Shown one piece after another: positions 43,073 through 51,351 of a DNA stretch of 59,206 bases. The notes under the pieces are model-generated. The model did no database searches. It was not told the DNA's origin and saw only the letters and a program-made list of their open reading frames with translations. This DNA is from Actinocrinis puniceicyclus (GTDB taxonomy: Bacteria > Actinomycetota > Actinomycetes > Streptomycetales > Catenulisporaceae), in the NCBI RefSeq assembly GCF_018283645.1, contig NZ_JAGSXH010000027.1:1-59206 (forward strand), given 5' to 3'. Position 1 is the first letter of the stretch. The number at the start of each line of letters is the position of its first letter. The position numbers were made by a program, and so were the translations under genes.

Positions 43073-44011
43073 ATGAGTACTGAAGCGCACGAAGACGGAG
43101 GGATAGCGGAGCCGGTGCCGGGCGCGGATGCGGATGCGGATGCGGACGGTACGGAACGCGCAGATGGCACCGACACCGACACCGACGCCGACACCGCCGA
43201 TGATGCCGGCGCCGCGGACGGCGAGGCGGTGAGCCGTTCCCGGCTGCTGTCGGACGGGCTGCGCCTATCAATCAGTACCCTGACGATCGTGCGGGCCGGA
43301 GCGCCGCGGGCCGACCCGGCGACGGTGCGGGTCGCGATGACGGCCGCGCCCGCGGTGGGTCTCGGAGTCGGCGCGGTCGCGGCGGGGGTCGCGCAACTGG
43401 CGCACTGGCTGACCGGCTCGCCGGTCATCGCCGCGGTCGTCGCGGTCGCGGCGATGGCGGCGCAGACCCGGGCGCTGCATCTCGACGGTCTGGCCGACAC
43501 CGCCGACGGCCTGGGCTCGAATCAGCCGGCCGAGCAGGCGCTGGCCGTGATGAAGCGTTCCGATGTCGGCCCGTTCGGCGTGGTCGCGCTGGTCCTGGTG
43601 CTCGCCGTGCAGATCAGTGCGCTGGCGGCGGACTATTTCGTGCACCGCGGCGCGATCGCGCTGCTGGCCGCCGGGATGACCGGGCGGCTCGCCATCACGG
43701 CCGGCTGTACGAGGCCGGTCCCGGCAGCGCGGCCCGGTGGGCTCGGCATGTGGGTCGCGGGATCCGTGCGCGTACCGGCCGCGGTCCTCGCCGGGCTCGC
43801 GGTGACCGCGGCCTGTGCGGCGCTGGGGCTGATCGTCGATCCGCGGACGGCCGTGCTGGCCGCAGCGGCGGTGCCGCTCGGCGTCGCGGCCGCGCTGCTG
43901 CTGCTCGCGCGCTGTGTCGTCCGGTTCGGCGGCATCACCGGCGACGTGCTCGGCGCACTCGTCGAGACCGCCGGCTCGGTCGCGATGCTCGTGCTCGCCG
44001 TGAAGTTGTGA
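43073..44011 (+). CDS. cobS: Adenosylcobinamide-GDP ribazoletransferase CobS
   Basis: A 312-residue membrane enzyme, the last step of cobalamin assembly. The core has the CobS motif LHLDGLADTADGLGS and about six hydrophobic helices. The first 65 residues are a low-complexity acidic extension with DADADAD and TDTDTDAD runs (coding repeats of GCGGAT and GACACC), absent from most CobS proteins. The core could start near residue 60 if an internal start is used, but ATG 43073 is the first good one. Last gene of cobU-cobT-cobS. Confidence 0.9.
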   Translation: MSTEAHEDGGIAEPVPGADADADADGTERADGTDTDTDADTADDAGAADGEAVSRSRLLSDGLRLSISTLTIVRAGAPRADPATVRVAMTAAPAVGLGVGAVAAGVAQLAHWLTGSPVIAAVVAVAAMAAQTRALHLDGLADTADGLGSNQPAEQALAVMKRSDVGPFGVVALVLVLAVQISALAADYFVHRGAIALLAAGMTGRLAITAGCTRPVPAARPGGLGMWVAGSVRVPAAVLAGLAVTAACAALGLIVDPRTAVLAAAAVPLGVAAALLLLARCVVRFGGITGDVLGALVETAGSVAMLVLAVKL

Positions 44012-44494
44012 GCGGGGATCCGCTCGGAACGACTCCGGTCACCGGCCGCGGGCCGGTGGTCCGTGGCCGCGGGGCCGCGGCCCGAGTGCGTCAGTCCACG
44101 TCTACGATCGTGATCAGTCGAACCGTTGACCCCGATGACCTGGACGGGCGTTTCAAGCGCAGAACAATCCGGGCACTGGCTCACCAAGCGAGAGCGGTCA
44201 GGAGAAATCGGACCGCGAGACATCGCGAATATGGTGACTACCCGGAAAGAGCGCTCGACAGCTAATTTCGCATCGGTTGCGGCTTTTCGGGAGGAAACGT
44301 ATCCAGCCGCAAGGTGCGCGACCACCGGTATGCGCTCGTGTGTAACGTCTGCGCCGAACGCGGGAAAGACAGACGTCGTTCAATGATGCGCGACGTCCGG
44401 CGAATGCGAATCGTTATATCGTTCGAGGTTTCCGGCCCGTCATCCGGCGACATATGGCTTCTGCGATGCCGATTTCAAGAGGAGGTGAGTCATT
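44012..44494. other. Intergenic region upstream of the RiPP precursor
   Basis: No gene is supported. The part from 44340 to 44480 is poorer in GC than its surroundings, as expected for a regulated promoter. ACGTCTG (44345-44351) and CAGACGT (44370-44376) form an inverted repeat with an 18-nt spacer that could be an operator. I could not assign -35 and -10 boxes. Confidence 0.4.
44040..44058 (+). terminator. Terminator of cobUTS
   Basis: CACCGGCC (44040-44047) and GGCCGGTG (44051-44058) form an 8-bp stem with a 3-nt loop, 28 nt after the cobS stop. Confidence 0.5.
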
Positions 44495-44620
44495 GTGTTG
44501 AGTTTCTCCGGCCAGATCGGGAGCACCGCCACCGGCGGTGCTTTCATCCAGGTGGCACCGGGTGCCAGCACGACGTGCGGCGGCGGCAACTGCTGTTGCA
44601 CGTCCTGCTGTAGCTGGTAG
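44495..44620 (+). CDS. SagA-like precursor peptide of a linear azol(in)e-containing peptide
   Basis: A 41-residue precursor, too short for routine calling. The leader begins MLSF and contains FSGQI (4-8), the FxxxB-type motif that the SagC-type protein reads in SagA, and QVAPG (19-23), the same pentapeptide that ends the SagA leader. The core (about 24-41) has six Cys (28, 33-35, 38, 39) plus Thr26, Thr27, Thr36, Ser37 and Ser40 as further sites for thiazole/oxazole formation, and ends in Trp. GTG 44495 lies 5 nt after AGGAGGTGAG (44480-44489); TTG 44498, 8 nt after it, would give a leader one residue shorter. It is followed at once by the terminator hairpin and then the modification genes. 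The resemblance to streptolysin S is motif-level and from memory of SagA. Confidence 0.82.
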   Translation: MLSFSGQIGSTATGGAFIQVAPGASTTCGGGNCCCTSCCSW

Positions 44621-44639
44621 TCACGGTTCCACAGCTCAT

Positions 44640-44672
44640 CCGGGCGGGGGACCGGCACCGGGCCCCGCCCGG
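44640..44672 (+). terminator. Attenuator-type hairpin between precursor and modification genes
   Basis: CCGGGCGGGG (44640-44649) and CCCCGCCCGG (44663-44672) form a perfect 10-bp stem; the 13-nt loop can pair further within itself. It lies 20 nt after the precursor stop. The sag operon has a terminator in the same place, allowing much more precursor than enzyme mRNA. Confidence 0.6.
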
Positions 44673-44749
44673 TCTCGCAGTGCTCCCGTCGGCGCCTGAC
44701 GGGATGACGCAGGGGATGACGGACTCGAATCGAGAGGCGAAGAACGCAG

Positions 44750-45694
44750 ATGTCGATGAAGGACTCCGAGGAAGCCGTCTCCGGTTATCTCGCCGAGCAC
44801 CCGTATCTGAGCTCTGCTGCGGGCTTCTCCCAGCAGCACACCTCCGTTTCCCTGCACAGCGCCACCACCGTGGTCCGCGCGCCGGAAGCCGTCGTGCGGG
44901 GCCGCTGGAGCCCGTCCGTGAACGCCTTCGTGGGCGAGGAACTGCTGCTCAACCACCGCCGCAGCTCACGCGACATGGGGATGAACCTCGGAGTCTCCCG
45001 CTACTATGCGCACGACGCCGTACTGTCCAGCGCGCACAGCGACCTGGCAGAGCGGCTCGACGGCGCGATCGCGCTGCCAGAGCGCCGCCGGCTCAAGAGC
45101 GCGCTCACCTCCACGGTCGTGGCCAGGCGCAGCGAGCGCGCGTTCTCCGGCAAGCCCGCGACCACCGAGGAAATGGCGACCGTCCTCTGGCACGGACAGG
45201 GCGTCTCGGGAAGCCTTCCGGTCGGTTCGCCGCAGGACCCTGACGCGGCCGTGCCGCTGCGCAACGCGCCGTCTGGCGGCGGCCTGTATCCGGTGCGGGT
45301 GGCCGTGATCGCGCAGAACGTCAAGGGGCTGAACCCGGGCTGCTACGAGTACCAGCCGCACAGTCACACCCTGTTCCCGGTCCGCCCGGGACCGGTGGCG
45401 CTGTCCGACCAGCTGTGGGCCGCGGACGTCGACCTGAACGGCGTCTCGTTCGCGCTGGCCTATGTGTACGACCTTTATGTCAATTCGCAGAAGTACGGCG
45501 ACAGCGGACTGATCTTCGCGCTGATCGAGGTGGGCGCGATCTCGCAGAACATCCACCTCGCGCGCACAGCGCTCGGCATGATCGGCTGCGACCAGGGTGG
45601 CTACGACAAACAGCGCCTGGAACGCCTGCTGCACTGCGACGGCACCACACGGCACGTGGTCCACTTCACGCTCCTCGGACACGGAGAGGTCTGA
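44750..45694 (+). CDS. SagB-type azoline dehydrogenase
   Basis: A 314-residue FMN-dependent oxidase of the SagB/nitroreductase family, expected to oxidise azolines on the precursor to aromatic azoles. Motifs: RRSERAFSG (FMN contact), NAPSGGGLYPVRVAVI, SQKYGDSGLIFALIEVGAISQNIHLA and a closing RHVVHFTLLG. The Lys-Tyr pair in SQKYGD matches the pair known as catalytic in BcerB, as far as I recall. It starts at ATG 44750 (or 44756), 77 nt after the attenuator hairpin, and is 6 nt before the SagC-type gene. Confidence 0.9.
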   Translation: MSMKDSEEAVSGYLAEHPYLSSAAGFSQQHTSVSLHSATTVVRAPEAVVRGRWSPSVNAFVGEELLLNHRRSSRDMGMNLGVSRYYAHDAVLSSAHSDLAERLDGAIALPERRRLKSALTSTVVARRSERAFSGKPATTEEMATVLWHGQGVSGSLPVGSPQDPDAAVPLRNAPSGGGLYPVRVAVIAQNVKGLNPGCYEYQPHSHTLFPVRPGPVALSDQLWAADVDLNGVSFALAYVYDLYVNSQKYGDSGLIFALIEVGAISQNIHLARTALGMIGCDQGGYDKQRLERLLHCDGTTRHVVHFTLLGHGEV

Positions 45695-45700
45695 CCCCCA

Positions 45701-46828
45701 GTGACCGCTCAACTCGTCGATCGATCGGGCGAACACCCCGTCGAACCAGAGCTCACTCTCGCGGCGTCGGTCCGCCTGCTCGTCGCGGAGCCGCTCGTCT
45801 TCCGGCTGCGCTGGGGCATCTGGAACTTCCAGGAGGCCACCGTCGATCTGCGCGGCGAGTCGCCGGCGGTGCAGCAGGCCCTCGGCGCCTTCCTCGGCGC
45901 GCTCGCCACCGGCGCGGCCGCTCCCGGCGGCTTCGACGACGCGCCCGGCCTCTCCCCGGTCGAGCGTGCCAACCTCCGCCTGGTGCTGCAGGAGCTGCGC
46001 CAGAGCGGGTTCCTGGCCTACGACCGCCCCGCGGACCGGGGCTCGGACATGGCCAAGGTGCTGCTGGGCAACCTCGACCTGTACGGCTCGGCGCCGTCCG
46101 TCGACGCGGGGGTCGGATTCTTCTCCGACGCTCCCTCGGCCGTCGAGTACGTGTCCGGACAGACCGCCGCCCTCGGCGTCAAGGTGCAGATACTCCCGGA
46201 GGAGTTCATGCACGAGTTGCGTACGGCCGACCTGACCTCCGGCATGGGCGGGCTGGCGGCGGCCGACGCACTCGCCCGCCTCACCGCCCACGTCGACCAG
46301 TGCGCCTCGCTGGTCGCCTGCATCAGCCGTGCCTCGGTGCTCACCCTGCGCAACCTCAACCGGTTGGCATGCCACCTGGAGAAGCCGGTCGTCGTGGGAC
46401 TGATCGACGGTCCGTTCGCCACCGTCGTCGGCGCCGATAGCCCCCGCACCGGCTGCCTGGAATGCTTCGAGCAACGCTCCCTGGCCCGGCTTGAGGACCA
46501 CATCGGGTACCACGCCTTCGTCGGAGCCGGGTCGGCGGCCGGCACACGGCAGCCGGCCGGGGGCGGCGCGAACGGCGTCGAGTCGCTGCTGTGCGCGTTT
46601 CTGGTCAACGAGGTCGTGCTGTTGCGCTCCGTCGACACCTCGCGTTTCATCGGCCGCGCTCTGAGCATCTACCTGCCGACCTACGAGATGCAGGCCCAGG
46701 ACGTGCTGCGGATCGCGACCTGCCCGGCCTGCGGCCACGTGGCCCGGGACATCGCCCAGGAGATCAACTTCAACAGCCGCGTCGTGATCGACCGTCACGT
46801 GCGCGACGCGCTCGGGGTGGCGCGGTGA
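45701..46828 (+). CDS. SagC-like E1-type leader-binding cyclodehydratase partner
   Basis: A 375-residue protein of the ocin-ThiF/SagC family, which grasps the leader and presents the core to the YcaO enzyme. The first 90 residues look like the winged-helix peptide clamp (RRE). The E1-like fold follows, with zinc-binding pairs CLEC and CPAC in its C-terminal half. Like SagC, it lacks the adenylating motif of true E1 enzymes. It starts at GTG 45701 and its stop overlaps the GTG of the YcaO gene (GTGA). Confidence 0.85.
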   Translation: MTAQLVDRSGEHPVEPELTLAASVRLLVAEPLVFRLRWGIWNFQEATVDLRGESPAVQQALGAFLGALATGAAAPGGFDDAPGLSPVERANLRLVLQELRQSGFLAYDRPADRGSDMAKVLLGNLDLYGSAPSVDAGVGFFSDAPSAVEYVSGQTAALGVKVQILPEEFMHELRTADLTSGMGGLAAADALARLTAHVDQCASLVACISRASVLTLRNLNRLACHLEKPVVVGLIDGPFATVVGADSPRTGCLECFEQRSLARLEDHIGYHAFVGAGSAAGTRQPAGGGANGVESLLCAFLVNEVVLLRSVDTSRFIGRALSIYLPTYEMQAQDVLRIATCPACGHVARDIAQEINFNSRVVIDRHVRDALGVAR

Positions 46829-48189
46829 GCCGGATCCCGTTGCGCGGATACCCGGGTATGTCCGCCGCCCTGAGCCGGTACGCCAGGCTCGGCGGCAACC
46901 AGGGCGGAATCCTGCCGGGCATGCTGGTCTCGGTCGCGGCGGTCCGGGGCGAGCCGTACCTGCGTTCCGCGACGGCCGCGATGCCCCAGTACCACCGGTT
47001 GGCGATGGCCGATCCGCACATGCAGATGCAGTACCACCTCGCGGGCTACGGGTCCACGCACGAGGAGGCGATCACGCGGCTGACCGGTGAGTCCGTCGAG
47101 CGCTACGCGGCGATCATGGCGATGACTCTGTTCCGGCACCGCGTCGAGTTCGCCTCCTACCGCGCGCTCTCGTCCCGCAACGACTGCGTTCCGCCGCAGT
47201 ACCTGGCGCTCTTCGACGCCGAGCAACAGCGCCGGCTGAGCGCCATGCTGCACCGCTACGCGCCGGATCCGCCGACCGAGGACGACGTCATCGCGTGGAT
47301 CGCGTGTCCGTCGCTGACGAAGCCGGGTCGCGACGTGTATGTTCCCGCGCAGCTGATGTTCCTCGGGTTCCGCACCGACGAGAAGCACGGCGACCGGATG
47401 TTCGCACCCTCCTTCTCCACCGGCACCGCGGCGCACGTCTCACTCGACAAGGCTCTTCTCAGCGCGCTGATCGAAGCGGTGCAGATCGACGCGTTCATCC
47501 TCAACTGGTACACCGAGGCCAAGGTGCCGCTGCTCGAGCTCGAAGACGCCGAGCGCGGCCTGCTCGCCGCCAGCGGACTCGCCCCCGACGGCCCGTACGA
47601 CGTGCGGGCCGCCTACTTGAGCCGGCCCGAGCTGCCGCTGCCGAACGTCGGGGTCACGCTGGTGCGCCGCGACCGTAAGCTCCCGTACATCGCGTTCGGC
47701 CTCCAGGCCGACCCCGATCCGCGGTACGCGCTGCTGCGCGGGGCGGCCGAGGCCACGGCGATCCTCGGGATCGGCATGTTCAGCACGGTCTTCGATCTGC
47801 CGAGCGTGCATCTCGCGCAGAACGGCTCGTCGTACACGGACCTCGACACGAACGTGCTCTACTTCGCCGGGCCCGGCGACGCCGAGCGCAAGCTCGCCGC
47901 CGTCGAGAGCCGTACCAGCGCAAGCGCCGCCTTTCGCGACCTCACCCCCTACGCCGTCGACGACGAGACGGCGATCAGGCGCCTGATCGCGGACATCGCC
48001 GGGGTGAGCCAATGGGCCGGCTACCTCGACATCACGCCGCCGGAGCTCGCCGACACCCCGTGGAAGGTGGTCAGGGTCCTGATCCCCGAGCTGTTGAGCA
48101 TGTGCCTGCCCGGCTTCCCGGCCAAGGGTCACCCTCGCATGCGCGCCCACGGAGGGGCGACCCATGTGGTCCCGCACCCTCTGCCTTGA
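46825..48189 (+). CDS. SagD-like YcaO cyclodehydratase
   Basis: A 454-residue YcaO enzyme, expected to use ATP to turn Cys, Ser and Thr of the core into azolines. ATP/Mg motifs are seen as GSTHEEAITRLTGESVER in the first third and STGTAAHVSLDKALLSALIEAVQID in the middle. The protein ends in PHPLP, the PxPxP tail diagnostic of azoline-forming YcaO enzymes and needed for activity in BalhD. GTG 46825 overlaps the previous stop; a longer frame upstream lies inside that gene. Its last 26 nt overlap the first CPBP gene. Confidence 0.92.
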   Translation: MSRIPLRGYPGMSAALSRYARLGGNQGGILPGMLVSVAAVRGEPYLRSATAAMPQYHRLAMADPHMQMQYHLAGYGSTHEEAITRLTGESVERYAAIMAMTLFRHRVEFASYRALSSRNDCVPPQYLALFDAEQQRRLSAMLHRYAPDPPTEDDVIAWIACPSLTKPGRDVYVPAQLMFLGFRTDEKHGDRMFAPSFSTGTAAHVSLDKALLSALIEAVQIDAFILNWYTEAKVPLLELEDAERGLLAASGLAPDGPYDVRAAYLSRPELPLPNVGVTLVRRDRKLPYIAFGLQADPDPRYALLRGAAEATAILGIGMFSTVFDLPSVHLAQNGSSYTDLDTNVLYFAGPGDAERKLAAVESRTSASAAFRDLTPYAVDDETAIRRLIADIAGVSQWAGYLDITPPELADTPWKVVRVLIPELLSMCLPGFPAKGHPRMRAHGGATHVVPHPLP

Positions 48190-48844
48190 GTGCCTCGTGC
48201 TTGCCGCGACGATCGCCCCGGCCGAACTCGTCCGCGTGGCGACGGCCTTCGGCATGCGCGGACACGGCGCCGCCCGGGCGGCACGCACCGCCACGTACGG
48301 CGTTCCCGCAGCTTATTCGGCGGTGTGCGCGGCGGCGATCGCCGTTGCGGCGACCGGCGGATTCAGCCCCGGATATCTGAGCTCGTGGTCCGTCGGCGCA
48401 CTGTGGGTCGTGGGCGCGGTGGTCGCCGGCTGCGCCGTCGTGGCGCTGGAGTTCGGGCTCGGTGCCGCGCCGTACCTGCTGCGGGGAAAGCGCGGATTGC
48501 GCCTGGGAGTCATGCTGGCGTCGGGCTCCGTGGACGCCGCTTTCGTGGCATCGGTCGTGGCAACCGGTATCGCCGAGGAGTTGCTGTACCGCGGTTTGTG
48601 GATCGGTATTCTGCACGAGCGTCTCGGCCTCGTCCTCCCCGCGGCCATACTCGCCGCGGCGTGCGCGTATGCGCTCGGACACGTGTTCTTCGGGATGAAC
48701 GTCGTCGCGCAGAAGGCAACCACGGGCGCCGTGTTCGGCGTGCTGTTGGTCTCGTCGGGCAGCGTCGTGGTGCCGCTCCTCGCCCACGTCACGCAGAACC
48801 TTGTCGTATCAGCTCTCGGTGCCAGACAGGCGGCCAGAGCATGA
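48164..48844 (+). CDS. CPBP intramembrane metalloprotease 1 (SagE-like)
   Basis: A 226-residue membrane protein with about six or seven helices and the CPBP motifs EELLYRG (EExxxR), ALGHVFFGM (FxxxH-type) and HVTQNLV (third motif). SagE of the streptolysin cluster is of this family and is thought to cleave the leader or give immunity. ATG 48164 overlaps the end of the YcaO gene by 26 nt. All three motifs are intact, so it is the better candidate for the leader peptidase. Confidence 0.85.
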   Translation: MWSRTLCLECLVLAATIAPAELVRVATAFGMRGHGAARAARTATYGVPAAYSAVCAAAIAVAATGGFSPGYLSSWSVGALWVVGAVVAGCAVVALEFGLGAAPYLLRGKRGLRLGVMLASGSVDAAFVASVVATGIAEELLYRGLWIGILHERLGLVLPAAILAAACAYALGHVFFGMNVVAQKATTGAVFGVLLVSSGSVVVPLLAHVTQNLVVSALGARQAARA

Positions 48845-49617
48845 GCGTCCCGGTATATGTGCTCTGGTGCTGCGTCGCCGTCGCCTCCTGGCTGGCGCTC
48901 TACCGGCTTCCGTTCGCCGACGCCTCACGCAGGCGTCGCATGGCTCTGTGGTTGGCGGACCGGTCGGGCAGCCGTCCCGACGCCGCGTTCGCCGTCTTCG
49001 CCACCGCGCTCTATCTGGGCCTGGGCCTGGCGGTGCTTTTCGCGCTCGCCGCCGCGGCGCACCTCTCGGTGCACCGGTTGGTCGGCGCGCCGACGGCCTC
49101 GGACGCGCTGACCCTGCTGCTGGCCCTTTTCGGCACGTCGAGCCTGAACATCCTGTGCATATCAATGCTCTACCGCGCCAGGCCGATCGTGGACGTGCCG
49201 GGCGAGATCGCCCGGATCCGCTGGATCGCGTCCATCCTCTCGCTGCCGGGATCCGCGCGCTGGGCCGTGCCCGCGGCCGCCGCGGTCGTGGAGGAGTTGG
49301 TCTTCCGCGGCGCCGTCTTCGTCGGCCTCGGCGCCCGCGGCGGCGGATTCGCGCTCGCCTGCGCGGTCAGCACGGCGATCTTCACGATAGGCCAGATCGT
49401 GCTGGTCTCCACGCCGGTCCAGGCATTTGTGATGGGCACCTCAGGTCTCACCCTCGGCCTGGTCGGCTGCCTGCTCGTCGCCGCCACCGGTAGTATCCTG
49501 CCCGCCGTCGTCCTGCACGCCTCGTTCGCGGGGTTCTACACCACGGTCAGCACCGGATCGGCGCGCGGCGGGTCGGGCGCGCGCCCCACCGGGCCGCCCC
49601 GAGGAGCGTTCCCATGA
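48841..49617 (+). CDS. CPBP intramembrane metalloprotease 2
   Basis: A 258-residue membrane protein. The EExxxR motif is intact (EELVFRG) and the third motif is HASFAG. The second motif is degenerate: IFTIGQIV where a His is usual. Catalysis may be impaired, so a role in self-protection rather than cleavage is possible. The ATG overlaps the previous stop (ATGA). A Gly/Pro-rich tail of about 25 residues extends past the last helix. Confidence 0.8.
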   Translation: MSVPVYVLWCCVAVASWLALYRLPFADASRRRRMALWLADRSGSRPDAAFAVFATALYLGLGLAVLFALAAAAHLSVHRLVGAPTASDALTLLLALFGTSSLNILCISMLYRARPIVDVPGEIARIRWIASILSLPGSARWAVPAAAAVVEELVFRGAVFVGLGARGGGFALACAVSTAIFTIGQIVLVSTPVQAFVMGTSGLTLGLVGCLLVAATGSILPAVVLHASFAGFYTTVSTGSARGGSGARPTGPPRGAFP

Positions 49618-50579
49618 ATCAGAGCCACGACTCCGCCGTCGCGGATCAAGGTCAGGAGCCTGTCGTCCGTGTCGAGCGCCTGACCATCGCCTACGGTGCG
49701 CGCACCGCGGTCAGCGAGGTGTCGTTCACCGTGGCGGCGGGGCAGATCGTCGGGCTCGTCGGCCCGAACGGGGCGGGCAAGACCTCCGTCGCCGAGACCG
49801 TCGGGGGGATCCGCGACGCGGTCGCCGGCGGCTCGGTCTCGGTCTGCGGGCTCGACCCGCTGCGCGATCGCGCGGCCGTGCGCTCCCTGATCGGCATGCA
49901 GCTCCAGGAGTCCTCGTTCCCCAGCCGGACGAAGGTCGGCGAACTGTGCGACCTGTATGAGGCGATCTACCACGCGCCCGCGGCTGCCGACGGACTGCTG
50001 GCCTCCTACGGCCTGGCCGACCGGCGCCGCAGCTTCATCAGCTCCCTGTCAGGCGGGATGCGCCAGCGCCTCGCGCTGGTCCTCGCGCAGATCGGCGCGG
50101 TGCGACTGGTGATCCTGGACGAGCTGACCACCGGCCTGGATCCGGAGCAGCGCCGCGGCACCTGGCGCTCGGTGCGCGAGTTGGCCGAGCGAGGGGTCGC
50201 GGTCCTGCTCACCTCGCACTACATGGACGAGGTCGAGGCCCTGTGCAGCAAGGTCGTCGTCCTGCGGGAAGGCCGGACGGTGGCGTACGACAGCCCGGCC
50301 CGGATCACCGTGCAGCACGGCGGCCCCGCGACCTTCACCGTGGACGTCGGGCGCGACGGCGCCGCGCGCGAGAAGCTCGACCGGCTGGGCCTGCGCCGCG
50401 TGGCCGCGCCCGCGCCGACTCGGGAGGGTACGGCGGTGCTGACCGGGAGCTTCCCAGAGGATTACAACCGGATCATCGAGGCGGTCTCCGCCGTGGGGCT
50501 GCCGCCGTCCGCGGTGACGCACCGGGCGCCGACGTTCGAGGACGCCTATCTCGGCCTGGTCGCGGCTCAGGAGGAATGA
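49614..50579 (+). CDS. ABC transporter ATPase for the RiPP (SagG-like)
   Basis: A 321-residue ATPase. Walker A GLVGPNGAGKTS, Q-loop MQLQESSF, signature LSGGMRQRL, Walker B LVILDELTTGLDP and H-loop TSHYMDE are all intact. The C-terminal 80 residues are a DrrA-type extension. With the next gene it should form an exporter for the mature peptide and give immunity. ATG 49614 overlaps the previous stop (ATGA). Confidence 0.92.
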   Translation: MNQSHDSAVADQGQEPVVRVERLTIAYGARTAVSEVSFTVAAGQIVGLVGPNGAGKTSVAETVGGIRDAVAGGSVSVCGLDPLRDRAAVRSLIGMQLQESSFPSRTKVGELCDLYEAIYHAPAAADGLLASYGLADRRRSFISSLSGGMRQRLALVLAQIGAVRLVILDELTTGLDPEQRRGTWRSVRELAERGVAVLLTSHYMDEVEALCSKVVVLREGRTVAYDSPARITVQHGGPATFTVDVGRDGAAREKLDRLGLRRVAAPAPTREGTAVLTGSFPEDYNRIIEAVSAVGLPPSAVTHRAPTFEDAYLGLVAAQEE

Positions 50580-50580
50580 C

Positions 50581-51321
50581 ATGACCCTGCTGACGACGAC
50601 CGTCGGCTTCGAGGGCCGCCGGATGGCCCGCAACTTCGCGCCGGTGTTCTTCGCGCTGGCGTTCCCGGTCATGATGCTGTGCATCTTCGGCGGCATCTAC
50701 GGCAACAAGCCGTCGAGCCAGTTCGACGGCAGGGGCGTGGTGGACTCGTCCGTCCCGGCCTACCTGGTCCTGGTGGTCGCGGTCACCGGGTTGATGAGCT
50801 TTCCACTCGGCCTGGCCGAGTACCGGGATCGCGGGATCCTGAAGGGTTTCCGGGCCACGCCCGCACCCGCGTGGGTGTTCCTCGCGGCGCAGGGCGCGGT
50901 GAACCTGGCGCTCAGCCTGATCGGAGCGCTGCTGCTCGTGCTCACGGGCGGCGCCTTCTTCGGGATGCACGCGCCGCGCTCGCCTGCGGCGGCGATCGCA
51001 GCGCTCGTCCTGGGCACGGTGACGATGTACGCGATCGGCTGCCTTATAGCGGCCGTCGCACCGACCGAACGGGCCTCGACCGCGGTCGCGAACCTCGTCT
51101 ACTTCCCGATGATCTTCCTGTCCGGGGCCACCATCCCCCTGGGCCTCTTCCCCCCGGTGATGAAGGACATCAGCGACGCGCTCCCGGCCACGTATGCGGT
51201 CAGACTGCTCCAACACGCATGGCTGGGCACCTCGACGAACACGGTGCTCGACATCGCGGTGCTGCTGGCCGTGAGCGTCGTCGGCGCGGGCATCGCGGTG
51301 CGATTCTTCCGGTGGGAATAG
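50581..51321 (+). CDS. ABC-2 type permease for the RiPP (SagH-like)
   Basis: A 246-residue ABC-2 permease with six membrane helices and the family motif LVYFPMIFLSGATIPLGLFPP before the last helices. One nucleotide separates it from the ATPase gene. The sag operon has two permease genes; this cluster has one, so the pump is probably a homodimer. Confidence 0.9.
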   Translation: MTLLTTTVGFEGRRMARNFAPVFFALAFPVMMLCIFGGIYGNKPSSQFDGRGVVDSSVPAYLVLVVAVTGLMSFPLGLAEYRDRGILKGFRATPAPAWVFLAAQGAVNLALSLIGALLLVLTGGAFFGMHAPRSPAAAIAALVLGTVTMYAIGCLIAAVAPTERASTAVANLVYFPMIFLSGATIPLGLFPPVMKDISDALPATYAVRLLQHAWLGTSTNTVLDIAVLLAVSVVGAGIAVRFFRWE

Positions 51322-51351
51322 CGTGAGGACGGCCGAGGCGGACCGCCGCCG

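Noticed and set aside
44966..46798. Long minus-strand frame opposite the SagB- and SagC-type genes
   Set aside because: Shadow of the RiPP modification genes; no motif and no ribosome-binding site.
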